From assembly GCA_963742535.1 (NCBI GenBank), contig CAVUMC010000002.1, positions 2,170,001 through 2,234,000 on the forward strand: DNA of 64,000 nt, read 5' to 3'. Position 1 is the first letter of the stretch, and each line of letters begins with the position of its first letter. Position numbers and translations under genes: made by a program. The notes under the pieces were generated by a model. It saw only the letters and a program-made list of their open reading frames with translations. It ran no database searches and had not been told where the DNA came from. Below, piece by piece: positions 33,735-42,108 of this stretch. This DNA comes from VRUE01 sp963742535 (GTDB lineage: Bacteria > Actinomycetota > Thermoleophilia > Solirubrobacterales > 70-9).

Positions 33735-34552
33735 TTGGCGCCCTCGCGCAGGAGGTGCATGGCGTGCTCGCGGACGGGGACGAAAGCCGGATCGGTGACC
33801 GCCTCGTCGCGGTCGGCGGCGCGTGGCGTCGGTGCGCTCAAATGGCCAACCACTCGCGCCGGCCGCGAGGAAAGGACGACCACTCGGTCACAGAGGTAGA
33901 GCGCCTCCTCGATGTCGTGGGTGACCAGAACGACGGTGCGTGGATCCTGGCTCAGCGCGGCCGCAAGCCATCCCTGCATCTCACCCCGGGTGATCGCATC
34001 GAGCGCGGCGAAGGGCTCGTCGAGCGCCAGCACCGGCTTGCCGGCGATCAGGGTGCGCAGGAAGGCGACGCGCTGGCGCATGCCGCCGGAAAGTTCCGCG
34101 GGACGGGAGCGCTCGAATCCCGCCAGGCCGAAGCGCTCGAAGAGCTCGCCCGCTTCGCGGCGAGCGTCGCTGCGCCGAACGCCGCGGTTGCGTAGGGCCA
34201 GCGCTGCGTTGTCGATCGCCGGGAGCCAGGGCAAGAGCAGGTCGCGCTGGGGCATGAAGGCGCAGTGCGAGAGGCGCCCGGAGCTGTTGGTCTCGCCACT
34301 GACCTCGATCTCCCCGCGGCTCGGTTCCCGCAGCCCGACGATCAGCTCGAGCAGGGTCGACTTGCCGCATCCGGACGGTCCGACCAGGCCGAGCACGCCG
34401 TGCGCCGGCAGCTCCAGGTCGAGCTGGTCAATCGTCGCCAGCTCGCCGTACTCGTGCCCGACGCCGCGGATTGAGACGGCGGCGCTTGCCGCGCCCTGAG
34501 CAGCAGGCGATGTGGCTCCGGTGAGGAGGTCCCCGGCTTCCGTAGTGGGCAT
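33731..34552 (-). CDS. ABC importer ATPase, ThiZ/SsuB family
   Basis: 273 residues from ATG 34552. Walker A is GLVGPSGCGKSTLLELIVG, the Q-loop is FMPQRDLLLPWLPAIDNAAL, the signature is AELSGGMRQRVAFLRTL, Walker B is PVLALDEPFAALDA and the switch His is in VTHDIEEA. It is the first gene of the importer operon. The frame is open up to 34630, but those codons cover a 21-bp inverted repeat and are unlikely to be translated. No TPP riboswitch is visible in front of it. Confidence 0.9.
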   Translation of the reverse strand: MPTTEAGDLLTGATSPAAQGAASAAVSIRGVGHEYGELATIDQLDLELPAHGVLGLVGPSGCGKSTLLELIVGLREPSRGEIEVSGETNSSGRLSHCAFMPQRDLLLPWLPAIDNAALALRNRGVRRSDARREAGELFERFGLAGFERSRPAELSGGMRQRVAFLRTLIAGKPVLALDEPFAALDAITRGEMQGWLAAALSQDPRTVVLVTHDIEEALYLCDRVVVLSSRPARVVGHLSAPTPRAADRDEAVTDPAFVPVREHAMHLLREGAK

Positions 34553-34577
34553 ATTGGTATCCTGCCGCACTCCGCGC

Positions 34578-34598
34578 TCCTGACCAACAAGGTCAGGA
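34578..34598. promoter_or_regulatory. Perfect inverted repeat in thiZ-like/tauE divergent region
   Basis: TCCTGACC and GGTCAGGA form perfect 8-bp arms around AACAA, 26 bp upstream of the ABC ATPase start and 33 bp upstream of the TauE start. In DNA it could be an operator for both divergent units; as RNA it would be a stable leader hairpin. Confidence 0.5.
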
Positions 34599-34630
34599 AA
34601 GTCGATAACCACCCCAAGCGCGGAACGCAT

Positions 34631-35560
34631 ATGGACCCGGCAATCATCGTCTTCGGACTAGGAATCGGCGTACTCGTCGGCATGACCGGTATGGGCGGTG
34701 GATCCCTGATGACGCCGCTGCTGATCCTCATCTTCGGCATCCAGCCGACGACCGCGATCGGCACCGACATCTTCTACTCGGCGGTCACCAAGACGGTTGG
34801 TGGTTGGCGCCACTTCCGCATGAAGACGGTGAACATGGAGCTGGTCAAGTGGTTGGCGATGGGCTCGGTGCCTGCCGCGGTCGCCGGCGTCGCGGTCGTC
34901 TCCGTGCTCGAGAAGCACATCGGCGAAGACCGCCTCGACTCGCTCGTCTATGCGGTCCTCGGCGGCACCCTGCTGATGGTCGGCGTGATCACCCTGACCC
35001 GGGCGCTGATCCTGCGCGACCTGGTCGAGGAGCGCGACCGCTTCGACGTCGAGCGCCGCCACAAGGTCGCCGCGATCGTGATCGGGGCGACGACGGGCTT
35101 CGTCATCGGCGTCACCTCAGCCGGCTCGGGAACCGTGATTGCGATCCTGCTGATCGCCGTCTATCGCCTCGCGCCGAAGAAGGTCGTCGGCACCGACGTC
35201 TTCCACGCCGCGATCCTGCTCTGGGCGGCGGGCATCGCCCACTGGGTGGGCGGGAACGTCGATTTCACCCTCGCCGCCAACATTCTGATCGGCTCGATTC
35301 CCGGGGTGGTCATCGGCGCCGCTCTCTCCGACAAGGCGCCTCAGGGCTTCATCCGCACCGCGCTCGGCGTCGTCCTCGTCGGCTCGGGCATCGTCACGAT
35401 CCAGAAGGGCGATCCAAACGTCTGGCCGATTGCCGCCGCGGTCGCCGCGGTTGGCCTCGGCGGAATCCTCGCTGCGCCGCGCATTCTCCACCGCCGCCGC
35501 GAAAAAGAAGCGCAAGCTGCCGCTCGCGCCGCCGCGCTGGCACCGGATGCCGGCGTCTGA
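34631..35560 (+). CDS. TauE/SafE-family anion (sulfite/organosulfonate) exporter
   Basis: A 309-residue membrane protein with about eight helices. The duplicated family motif appears twice: GMTGMGGGSLMTPLLILIFG near residue 18 and VTSAGSGTVIAILLIAVYRL near residue 160, each followed by an AxGTD-like segment (TTAIGTDIFYSAVTK; KKVVGTDVFHAAILL). Members move sulfite, sulfonates or related anions. An Rrf2 regulator gene follows 17 bp later, the usual arrangement for sulfur-related control. Confidence 0.85.
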   Translation: MDPAIIVFGLGIGVLVGMTGMGGGSLMTPLLILIFGIQPTTAIGTDIFYSAVTKTVGGWRHFRMKTVNMELVKWLAMGSVPAAVAGVAVVSVLEKHIGEDRLDSLVYAVLGGTLLMVGVITLTRALILRDLVEERDRFDVERRHKVAAIVIGATTGFVIGVTSAGSGTVIAILLIAVYRLAPKKVVGTDVFHAAILLWAAGIAHWVGGNVDFTLAANILIGSIPGVVIGAALSDKAPQGFIRTALGVVLVGSGIVTIQKGDPNVWPIAAAVAAVGLGGILAAPRILHRRREKEAQAAARAAALAPDAGV

Positions 35561-35577
35561 TTGATTAACTCCCAGCT

Positions 35578-36033
35578 ATGCGCGTCTCGGCCAAGGCTGA
35601 CTATGCAGTGCGTGCGGCAGCGGAGCTTGCTGCCGCCGACGACGATCCCGTCAAGGGCGAGAAGCTCGCCGACGCCCAGGACATCCCGCTGCAGTTCCTC
35701 GAGCACATCCTGCTCGAGCTGAAGCACGCCGGGATCGTGCGCGCCCGTCGCGGCGCCAAGGGCGGTTACTGGCTGGCCAAGCCAGCCGACGAGGTGACGA
35801 TCGCCGACATCGTGCGCGCGGTCGAGGGACCGATCGCGCACGTGCAGTCCGCGCCACCGGAGTCGATCGAGTACCGCGGCAACGCCGAGCACCTGCAAGA
35901 GGTCTGGATCGCAGTCCGTGCCAGTCTGCGCACGGTGCTCGAGCACGTCACGCTGGCCGACCTCGTCGCCGGCCAGCTCCCCAGCGAGGTCTCCGCCCTC
36001 GCCGCGCAGCCGGACGCCTGGGTCGCCCGCTAG
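35578..36033 (+). CDS. Rrf2-family regulator without cysteines
   Basis: 151 residues with the Rrf2 winged helix: MRVSAKADYAVRAAAELA, IPLQFLEHILLELKHAGIVRARRGAKGGYWLAK. The protein contains no cysteine at all, so it cannot hold an Fe-S cluster as IscR does; it is closer in this respect to CymR-type sulfur regulators. It is probably co-transcribed with the TauE exporter gene and likely controls it. Confidence 0.87.
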   Translation: MRVSAKADYAVRAAAELAAADDDPVKGEKLADAQDIPLQFLEHILLELKHAGIVRARRGAKGGYWLAKPADEVTIADIVRAVEGPIAHVQSAPPESIEYRGNAEHLQEVWIAVRASLRTVLEHVTLADLVAGQLPSEVSALAAQPDAWVAR

Positions 36034-36059
36034 CGTCCCTTCCGGGCCGGGAGCGGCGC

Positions 36060-37463
36060 TTAGTCGGCGACCGGCACGCCGCCGGCGACGATGTTGACGA
36101 AGTTCTCCAGGTGCCTGGTGGTCCAGCACTCGAAGGCGCCGTCGCAGTAGCGCTCGTAGGCGGCCATCACCGAGTCGCCGTAGTTCCAGTAGAGCTTCGG
36201 CTCGGGGTTGAGCCAGAAGAGGCGGCCTGCCCTCTCAGAGACCTGGGCGAAGACCTCGGCGTGGGGCTCGCGGCCGTTGGTGCGGGCGTCGCCAAGCACG
36301 ATCACGGTCGAGCGCGGGTCTAGGTCGTCGGAGATCGTGCCGAGGAACTCGAGCCAGACGCGGCCGTAGTCGGTGTAGCCGGAGACGTCGGCGACGCCGC
36401 CCTCGCTGGAGATGCGTTGCGCAATCACGCGAAAATCTCGCTCGTGCTCGAAGACGTCGGTCACCTCTGAGATGCGCTCGATGAAGACGAAGCTGCGCAG
36501 CTTGCGGAAGGAGTCGTGCAGGGCGTGCAGGACGGAGAGGAAGAAGACGCTGGCCGAGGTGACCGAAGTGGAGACGTCGCAGAGGACGTAGATCTCCGGC
36601 CGGCGCGGCCGCTTTGGCCGGTAGCGGATGTGCATTGGCACGCCGCCGGTCTCGAGCGAGGTGCGCATCGTGCGCCGCACGTCGACGGTCGCCCCCCGGC
36701 GCCGGCCGCGCTGCTCGTTGCCGAGGGTCGCCAGGCGCCGCTTCATCTGTGAGACGGCGCGGTGCACGGCGGCGAGGTCCTGGGTCGGGCTGGTTGGCAG
36801 TGCCCGGTCGAGCTCGGCCAGGGGGCGCGAGGGGGGAAGGGTGGAGGTGCGCTCGATCAGGTCGCGCTCGAGCTCGCGGCGCAGGTGGCGCTCGAAGGCA
36901 TTGAGCTGATCGCGGTCGATTGGCGGCTGCTCGGCGGCGCCGTCCTCGGCCTGTGGCTGGGTACCGGCGGAAAGACCCAGCGTGCGGCGGATCCGCTGCA
37001 CATCGACGCCCACAACGCCGGAGCCCTCGCCCTGGCGGCCGAAGGCGGAAATCGCCAGCCGTGCCAGGTCACGCATCTCGCCGTCGTTGCCATCGATGAT
37101 CGCCTGGCGGATCTGCTCCTGCAGCTCGTCGAGATCGAGCCGCTCGGCTCCCTCGTGACGCTGACTCCCTTCCTCGACGCCGCGGGCGATCGCCTCGCTC
37201 TCGGCGGCGCGGAAGAACCAGCGATCGAACAGCAGCTCGAAGAGGCGGCGGTCCTCCTGGGACTTGGCGATCGTCGTCGCCAGCGCCTCGCGGAAGTCCT
37301 CGCGCGAGGTCCACGGCACCTGTTCCAAGGCGGCGAAGGCGTCGAGGATCTCCGAGGTGCCGACCGCGACACCCTCACTGCGAAGCTCCTCGCAGAAGCC
37401 GAGCAGCTTGGCGGCGAGGCCCGGAGGGCCCGCCTCAGCCTTGGGGCCGTACGGGCTCGGCAA
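36060..37463 (-). CDS. VWA-domain protein, CoxE-like
   Basis: A 467-residue soluble protein. The N-terminal 200 residues are helical and charged, the C-terminal 200 form a von Willebrand A domain: the metal site DVSTS (in YVLCDVSTSVTSASV), then the Thr of YTDYGRVW and the Asp of VIVLGDARTNGRE. VWA proteins of this kind work with a MoxR-type AAA ATPase, which is encoded directly upstream and overlaps by 29 bp. The pair usually helps to insert metals or assemble complexes; the client here is unknown. Confidence 0.85.
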   Translation of the reverse strand: MPSPYGPKAEAGPPGLAAKLLGFCEELRSEGVAVGTSEILDAFAALEQVPWTSREDFREALATTIAKSQEDRRLFELLFDRWFFRAAESEAIARGVEEGSQRHEGAERLDLDELQEQIRQAIIDGNDGEMRDLARLAISAFGRQGEGSGVVGVDVQRIRRTLGLSAGTQPQAEDGAAEQPPIDRDQLNAFERHLRRELERDLIERTSTLPPSRPLAELDRALPTSPTQDLAAVHRAVSQMKRRLATLGNEQRGRRRGATVDVRRTMRTSLETGGVPMHIRYRPKRPRRPEIYVLCDVSTSVTSASVFFLSVLHALHDSFRKLRSFVFIERISEVTDVFEHERDFRVIAQRISSEGGVADVSGYTDYGRVWLEFLGTISDDLDPRSTVIVLGDARTNGREPHAEVFAQVSERAGRLFWLNPEPKLYWNYGDSVMAAYERYCDGAFECWTTRHLENFVNIVAGGVPVAD

Positions 37464-38316
37464 GCTTTACTCCGACTCGCTCGGCAACCAAGTCGATGTC
37501 GGTGCGGTGCTTGACGATGATCGACATCGATTGGTTGAAGGTCTCGCGGTCGATGTCCTCGGACCCCATCAGAAGCAGCGTCCGCGCCCAGTCGATCGAC
37601 TCAGCGATCGAGGGCGGCTTCTTCAGGTCGAGGTCGCGCACCATCCGCACCACCTCGACCATGCGGCGCGCCAACGCCTCAGGGAGCTCAGGAGCGTGCA
37701 AGCGGACGATTTCCATCTCCCGCTCCAGCTCCGGGTACTCGAGCCAGAGATAGAGGCAGCGGCGCTTCAGCGCCTCGGTCAACTCGCGCGAGTTGTTGGA
37801 AGTGAGGATCACGATCGGCATCGTCGTCGCCGAGACCTGGCCCAGCTCGGGGATCGTGATCTGGAAATCGGAGAGCAGCTCGAGCAGCATCGCCTCGAAC
37901 TCCTGATCGGTCTTGTCGATCTCGTCGATCAGCAGCACGACCGGCTCAGGGCTGGCGATCGCCCGCATCAGCGGCCGCTCGAGCAGGAACTCCTTGGCAA
38001 AGATGTCGTCGTGGACGTCTGACCAGCCGTCCTCGCCGCCAGCCTGGATGCGCAGCAGCTGCTTGCGGTAGTTCCACTCGTACAGCGCCTTGGCCTCGTC
38101 GAGCCCCTCGTAGCACTGGAGGCGCACCAGCTCGCGGCCGGTGGCGCGGGAGAGCGCCTTGGCCAGCTCGGTCTTGCCGACCCCGGCCGGGCCCTCGACC
38201 AGCACCGGCTTGCCCAGTCGCTGGGCGAGGAAAGAGACAAGGGCGGCGGGCTCGTCGGCCAGGTAGCCAACACCGGCCAACGCTTCCTTAACCTGAGCTG
38301 CGGAGTCAGTGGACAC
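37435..38316 (-). CDS. MoxR-family AAA+ ATPase
   Basis: 293 residues from GTG 38316. Walker A is LVEGPAGVGKTELAKALS, Walker B is VVLLIDEIDKTDQEFEAML, sensor 1 is PIVILTSNNSRELTEALKRR and the segment following gives RCLYLWLEYPELEREMEI, all typical of MoxR/CoxD proteins. It is a chaperone-like ATPase forming rings and partners with the VWA protein downstream. The open frame extends 45 bp further upstream, but the start of the conserved part fits GTG 38316. Confidence 0.9.
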   Translation of the reverse strand: MSTDSAAQVKEALAGVGYLADEPAALVSFLAQRLGKPVLVEGPAGVGKTELAKALSRATGRELVRLQCYEGLDEAKALYEWNYRKQLLRIQAGGEDGWSDVHDDIFAKEFLLERPLMRAIASPEPVVLLIDEIDKTDQEFEAMLLELLSDFQITIPELGQVSATTMPIVILTSNNSRELTEALKRRCLYLWLEYPELEREMEIVRLHAPELPEALARRMVEVVRMVRDLDLKKPPSIAESIDWARTLLLMGSEDIDRETFNQSMSIIVKHRTDIDLVAERVGVKLAEPVRPQG

Positions 38317-38339
38317 CAGGGCGATGATAATCCTGCCCG

Positions 38340-38594
38340 GTGTTCGACCTACTCCTGCCATTCGCCGTAGAGCTGCCGCACAGCGCCGGTCCCTACATCG
38401 CGCTGGTGCTGATCGGCTTTGCGATCGGCATTCTCGGGCACCTCAGCACAGCCCGCTGGCTCGTCGCCGCGGGCATCATCCTGATCTTCCTCGGCGCCTT
38501 CCTCTTTCCGGTTGCGGTCAGCATCACCCAGGAAAGCCCGGGACAGATCAACCTGCCGGAAGACCGGACCCGGATGCCGGACACACTGCGTTAA
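38340..38594 (+). CDS. Small membrane protein, unknown function
   Basis: 84 residues with two hydrophobic helices (IALVLIGFAIGILGHL and WLVAAGIILIFLGAFLFPVAV) and a polar tail. GTG 38340 is 23 bp from the divergent MoxR start. No family recognised; the organised hydrophobicity makes a real gene likely. Confidence 0.55.
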   Translation: MFDLLLPFAVELPHSAGPYIALVLIGFAIGILGHLSTARWLVAAGIILIFLGAFLFPVAVSITQESPGQINLPEDRTRMPDTLR

Positions 38595-38682
38595 CAAGGG
38601 GTCAAAACAAGAGGCCAAAGCCGGGGTCTCCACCCGCTAGCTTTACGACTACGTCAACCCGATCGCCAGGGAGGATCGTCTT

Positions 38683-39783
38683 TTGAACCGAGTCCGCAGC
38701 CTCTTCGTCTTCATCGTGCTGATCGCCTTTGCGGCAGCTCTGACCGCATGCGGCAGTAGCGGTGGCAGCGACGACCCGCAGTCGGTGGTTGACGAAGCGA
38801 CTTTGCAGGGGATCGATAGCGGCAAGATCGATCTGGCGGTCAAGGCCGACATCCAAGGGAAGAAAGGCGGCGACCTCGACATCAGCCTTTCCGGTCCCTT
38901 CCAAAGCGAAGAGGAAGCGGAAACGCCCGATCTGGATCTCGCCTTCTCGGTCAACGGGACTGTCGACAACGAAAAGATCGATCGCGAAGGCGGCTTCACG
39001 CTGCTCGGCAACAAAGCCTTCATCGGCTACGAAGGAACCGATTACGAAGTCGATCCAACCACCTTCAACTTCGTCAAATCGATGGTCAAACAGCAGGAGG
39101 GAAAAGGAAAGTCGGGTGATGTCTCCGCCTGCCAGGAAGCCGCCGGCGACTTCAAGCTGAAGAACTTCGTCGAAAACCTCAAGGACGAGGGCAGCGCCGA
39201 TGTCGGCGGCACGGAAACGACCAAGGTCAGCGCTGACCTCAACGGCTCCGGCGCGGCCGAAGCCTTCAGCGAACTGATCGAAGATCCCGCCTGCAGCGCG
39301 CAGCTCAAGTCGGCGGGTCCGCTGCCCTCCGCGGCCGAACTCGAAGATGCCAAGAGCACGATCAAGGACTCGCTCAAGTCCGCCCACGTCGAGCTCTACG
39401 TCGGCGACGACCACATAGTCCGCCGGGTCACGGCCAAGGCGACGATCGAACCACCCGCCGACTCAAAGGCCGGCGCCGAACGGGTCGACCTCGACCTCGA
39501 TCTCACCCTGACCGGAGTCAACGAAGAACAGACGATCTCGGCGCCGGATCAGACCAAGCCGCTCAGCGATCTCTTCCTCAAGCTGGGCATCAACCCGATT
39601 GAACTGCTGCAGGCCTTCCAGGGTGGCGGCACGCCGGATATCGGCAGCCTGCTGGAAAAGTTCGGTGGCGCCGGGGGTGGCTCTAGCGAAAGCGGTTCGG
39701 GAGGCGGCCAGACCTACTACCAGTGCCTGGGTGAAGCCAAGACGGCTACCGACGTTCAGAACTGCACGGGGCTACTCCAGTAG
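38683..39783 (+). CDS. Secreted lipoprotein, LppX-like in outline
   Basis: 366 residues with a strong lipoprotein signal (LFVFIVLIAFAAALTAC followed by GSSGGSDD). The mature part alternates beta-rich segments (GKIDLAVKADIQGKKGGDLD; GFTLLGNKAFIGYEGTDYEV; HVELYVGDDHIVRRVTAKAT), as in the LppX/LprG lipid-carrier fold, and ends with a Gly/Ser-rich linker and a Cys pair (YYQCLGEAKTATDVQNC). The resemblance is structural intuition, not a motif match. TTG 38683 has AGGGAGG 8 nt upstream. Confidence 0.7.
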   Translation: MNRVRSLFVFIVLIAFAAALTACGSSGGSDDPQSVVDEATLQGIDSGKIDLAVKADIQGKKGGDLDISLSGPFQSEEEAETPDLDLAFSVNGTVDNEKIDREGGFTLLGNKAFIGYEGTDYEVDPTTFNFVKSMVKQQEGKGKSGDVSACQEAAGDFKLKNFVENLKDEGSADVGGTETTKVSADLNGSGAAEAFSELIEDPACSAQLKSAGPLPSAAELEDAKSTIKDSLKSAHVELYVGDDHIVRRVTAKATIEPPADSKAGAERVDLDLDLTLTGVNEEQTISAPDQTKPLSDLFLKLGINPIELLQAFQGGGTPDIGSLLEKFGGAGGGSSESGSGGGQTYYQCLGEAKTATDVQNCTGLLQ

Positions 39784-39845
39784 TCGCCTTCCTCCGTACT
39801 CCATATGGCTGGCCATATCTGCTGACACCGCTGATCCCGCTGGCG

Positions 39846-40880
39846 GTGGTGCTGGACATCGCCGGCGCCCCCGCTGGGGCGGTTTTCGCCTCGGCGGCGC
39901 TGGGGATCATTCCCACCGCGGCGCTGATGGGGCGGGCAACCGAGGAGTTGGCGGCGCGCTCGGGGCCGGGCATCGGCGGCCTGCTCAATGTCACATTCGG
40001 CAACGCACCCGAGCTGATCATCGCCCTCTTCGCCCTCGGCCAGGGGCTGCAGGAGGTGGTCAAGGCCTCGATCATCGGCTCGATCATCGGCAACATCCTG
40101 CTCGTGCTCGGCGCCGCGATGCTCTTCGGCGGTCTCAAACGCGATAAGCAGACGTTCAGCCGCACCAGCGCCAGCGTGCAGACCTCGATGCTTCTGCTCG
40201 CCGCAGCAGCGCTGGTCATGCCAGCGATCTTCGAGCTGGTCGAGGGCAAGGGCCTGCCCCAGCCAGGCGCCGAGGTGGTCCACTATGGCTCCACTGTTGA
40301 GCACCTCTCCCTGGCGGTGGCGATTGTTCTCATCGCGACCTACGTCGCCGGACTCTTCTTTTCGCTGAAGACGCACCGGGCTCTCTTCAACCCCGAGTAC
40401 GAGGACGAGGACACCTGGGGATGGTCGACCCGCACCTCAGTTCTCGCCCTCGCCGGAGCGGGGGTGCTGGTCGGCGTCATGTCCGAGGTTCTGGTCGGTT
40501 CGATCGAGGAGGCCTCGCACGCGGTTGGCCTCTCCGAGTTCTTCATCGGCGTGATCGTCGTCGCGATCGTCGGCAACGCGGCCGAGCACTGGGTCGCGGT
40601 CCTGGTCGCGATGAAGGACAAGATGGACCTCTCGGTCAACATCGCGATCGGCTCCAGCGCTCAGGTGGCGCTCTTCGTCGCGCCGATCCTCGTCCTCGCC
40701 TCCTTCTTCATCGGCCCGCACCCGCTTGCCCTCGTCTTCAACGGCTTCGAGCTCGGCGCGATCCTGATCGCGATCCTGATCGCCAACTACGTCACCCAAG
40801 ACGGCGAGTCGACCTGGTTCGAGGGGGTTCAGTTGCTCGCCGTCTATGCGGTATTCGGGCTGGCGTTCTACTACGCGTGA
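39846..40880 (+). CDS. Calcium/proton exchanger, CaX/ChaA type
   Basis: A 344-residue antiporter with about ten helices and the two CaX signature repeats: GIGGLLNVTFGNAPELIIALFAL near residue 40 and GVIVVAIVGNAAEHWVAVLVA near residue 235, whose acidic residues bind Ca2+. It exports Ca2+ against protons. The start is a problem. GTG 39846 lies inside what should be helix 1; in the same frame the codons before it read PYGWPYLLTPLIPLAV and look genuine, but there is no ATG/GTG/TTG before the preceding gene. A CTG start (39819 or 39822) or a frameshift after ATG 39805 are possible. Confidence 0.87.
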   Translation: MVLDIAGAPAGAVFASAALGIIPTAALMGRATEELAARSGPGIGGLLNVTFGNAPELIIALFALGQGLQEVVKASIIGSIIGNILLVLGAAMLFGGLKRDKQTFSRTSASVQTSMLLLAAAALVMPAIFELVEGKGLPQPGAEVVHYGSTVEHLSLAVAIVLIATYVAGLFFSLKTHRALFNPEYEDEDTWGWSTRTSVLALAGAGVLVGVMSEVLVGSIEEASHAVGLSEFFIGVIVVAIVGNAAEHWVAVLVAMKDKMDLSVNIAIGSSAQVALFVAPILVLASFFIGPHPLALVFNGFELGAILIAILIANYVTQDGESTWFEGVQLLAVYAVFGLAFYYA

Positions 40881-40912
40881 GTAGCGAGTCTCCGGGCGGA
40901 TAGCCTGCGTCG

Positions 40913-41914
40913 ATGGACGCCGTACTGCTACTCACCAGCTTCGCCGTGATTCTGGCGGGTGCGTTGCTCTTCACCAACGCGGTCGAGTGGATCGGGCACC
41001 GGCTCAAACTGGGGGAGGGGGCGGTGGGCAGCCTGCTGGCCGCGGTGGGGACGGCGATGCCGGAGACGCTGATCGCGATCGTCGCCCTGCTCGGCACGGC
41101 CGAGGGTGGTGATCAAGTGGCGATTGGGGCGATTGTTGGCGCCCCCTTCCTGCTCGCCACCCTGGCAATGGGTCTTGTCGGCCTCTTCGCCTACCTGTAC
41201 CGCGAGCGGCGAGAGCAAGGGTTGGAGCTGAAAGCTCACAAGCCGACTCTCGAGCGCGACCTGATCTTCTTCCTGGCCTTTTTTGCCCTCTCCTTGGCCC
41301 TGGGCTGGGGTGCGCCCGACCCGCTGCGGATCACGGTCGGGCTCCTCGTTCTCCTCGCGTACCCGGTCTATATAGCTCGTACGCTGCGTGCCGGGGGAGA
41401 GGTGCAGGACGAGGAGACGCTCAACCCGCTGGTCTTCGAGCGGCGCTCCGAGCGGCGTGAAGACCCAGCTCTCGCCCTCTGTGTATTGCAACTGTTGGTC
41501 GGCCTCGGCGCGATGGTGGGCGGTGCGCATCTCTTCGTCGAGTCGCTGCTCCACATTGCCGAGAGCCTCGGCGTCGAGGCCGTGGTGCTGGCGCTCGTTC
41601 TTGCTCCCTTGGCGACGGAGCTGCCGGAGAAGGTCAACAGCTTCTTCTGGGTCCGCGACGGCAAGGACTCGCTGGCGCTCGGCAACATCACCGGCGCGAT
41701 GGTCTTCCAATCGACTATCCCGGTCGGCATTGGCCTCCTCTTCACCGATTGGAACCTGAGCACTAATGCCGCGATATCGGTCGGCCTCGGCCTGGCCGGC
41801 GGCTTGCTCGCCTATGAGGTCCTGCATCGGCGTGGACACTTCGGGCTACCCGCCGTCGTGACGTGGTTTGCCCTCTACGCCAGCTTCATCGTCATTGTTG
41901 CTGTCGGCGCGTAG
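40913..41914 (+). CDS. Sodium/calcium exchanger family membrane protein
   Basis: A 333-residue protein of the CaCA superfamily, distinct from the CaX protein just upstream. It has about ten helices with the alpha-repeat motifs AVGTAMPETLIAIVALLGTA (near 42) and LAPLATELPEKVNSFFWVRD (near 230), which carry the ion-binding acidic residues. It starts 32 bp after the CaX stop, giving a tandem of two cation/Ca2+ exchangers. Confidence 0.85.
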   Translation: MDAVLLLTSFAVILAGALLFTNAVEWIGHRLKLGEGAVGSLLAAVGTAMPETLIAIVALLGTAEGGDQVAIGAIVGAPFLLATLAMGLVGLFAYLYRERREQGLELKAHKPTLERDLIFFLAFFALSLALGWGAPDPLRITVGLLVLLAYPVYIARTLRAGGEVQDEETLNPLVFERRSERREDPALALCVLQLLVGLGAMVGGAHLFVESLLHIAESLGVEAVVLALVLAPLATELPEKVNSFFWVRDGKDSLALGNITGAMVFQSTIPVGIGLLFTDWNLSTNAAISVGLGLAGGLLAYEVLHRRGHFGLPAVVTWFALYASFIVIVAVGA

Positions 41915-41940
41915 TTTTCCGCAGTAATGGTCAGTACATA

Positions 41941-41968
41941 TTGACTATTGCTTTTCCCATGGTATAGG
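41941..41968 (+). promoter_or_regulatory. Promoter of the TTA-rich secreted-protein gene
   Basis: TTGACT (41941-41946) and TATAGG (41963-41968) are 16 nt apart. Transcription would start near 41975, leaving a leader of about 135 nt before the ATG at 42109. The strong -35 and a good ribosome site (AAAGGAG, 42099-42105) suggest high expression. Confidence 0.6.
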
Positions 41969-42108
41969 TAACCCGGTCGAGCGAATTTCGCGCCCTGGGT
42001 CGGTCGAGGCAGGCGGCGGCGCGAATCGTGCTCATGCCGTAACTCAGAAAACAACGATTCGGAGGCGCCAGCCACCGCGATGGCTGCTGCGCCGACGTAA
42101 AGGAGTTG

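Noticed and set aside
34553..34630. TPP riboswitch before the ThiXYZ-like operon
   Set aside because: The conserved CTGAGA and GGATAATGCCAGCG-type elements are missing; only a simple inverted repeat is present.
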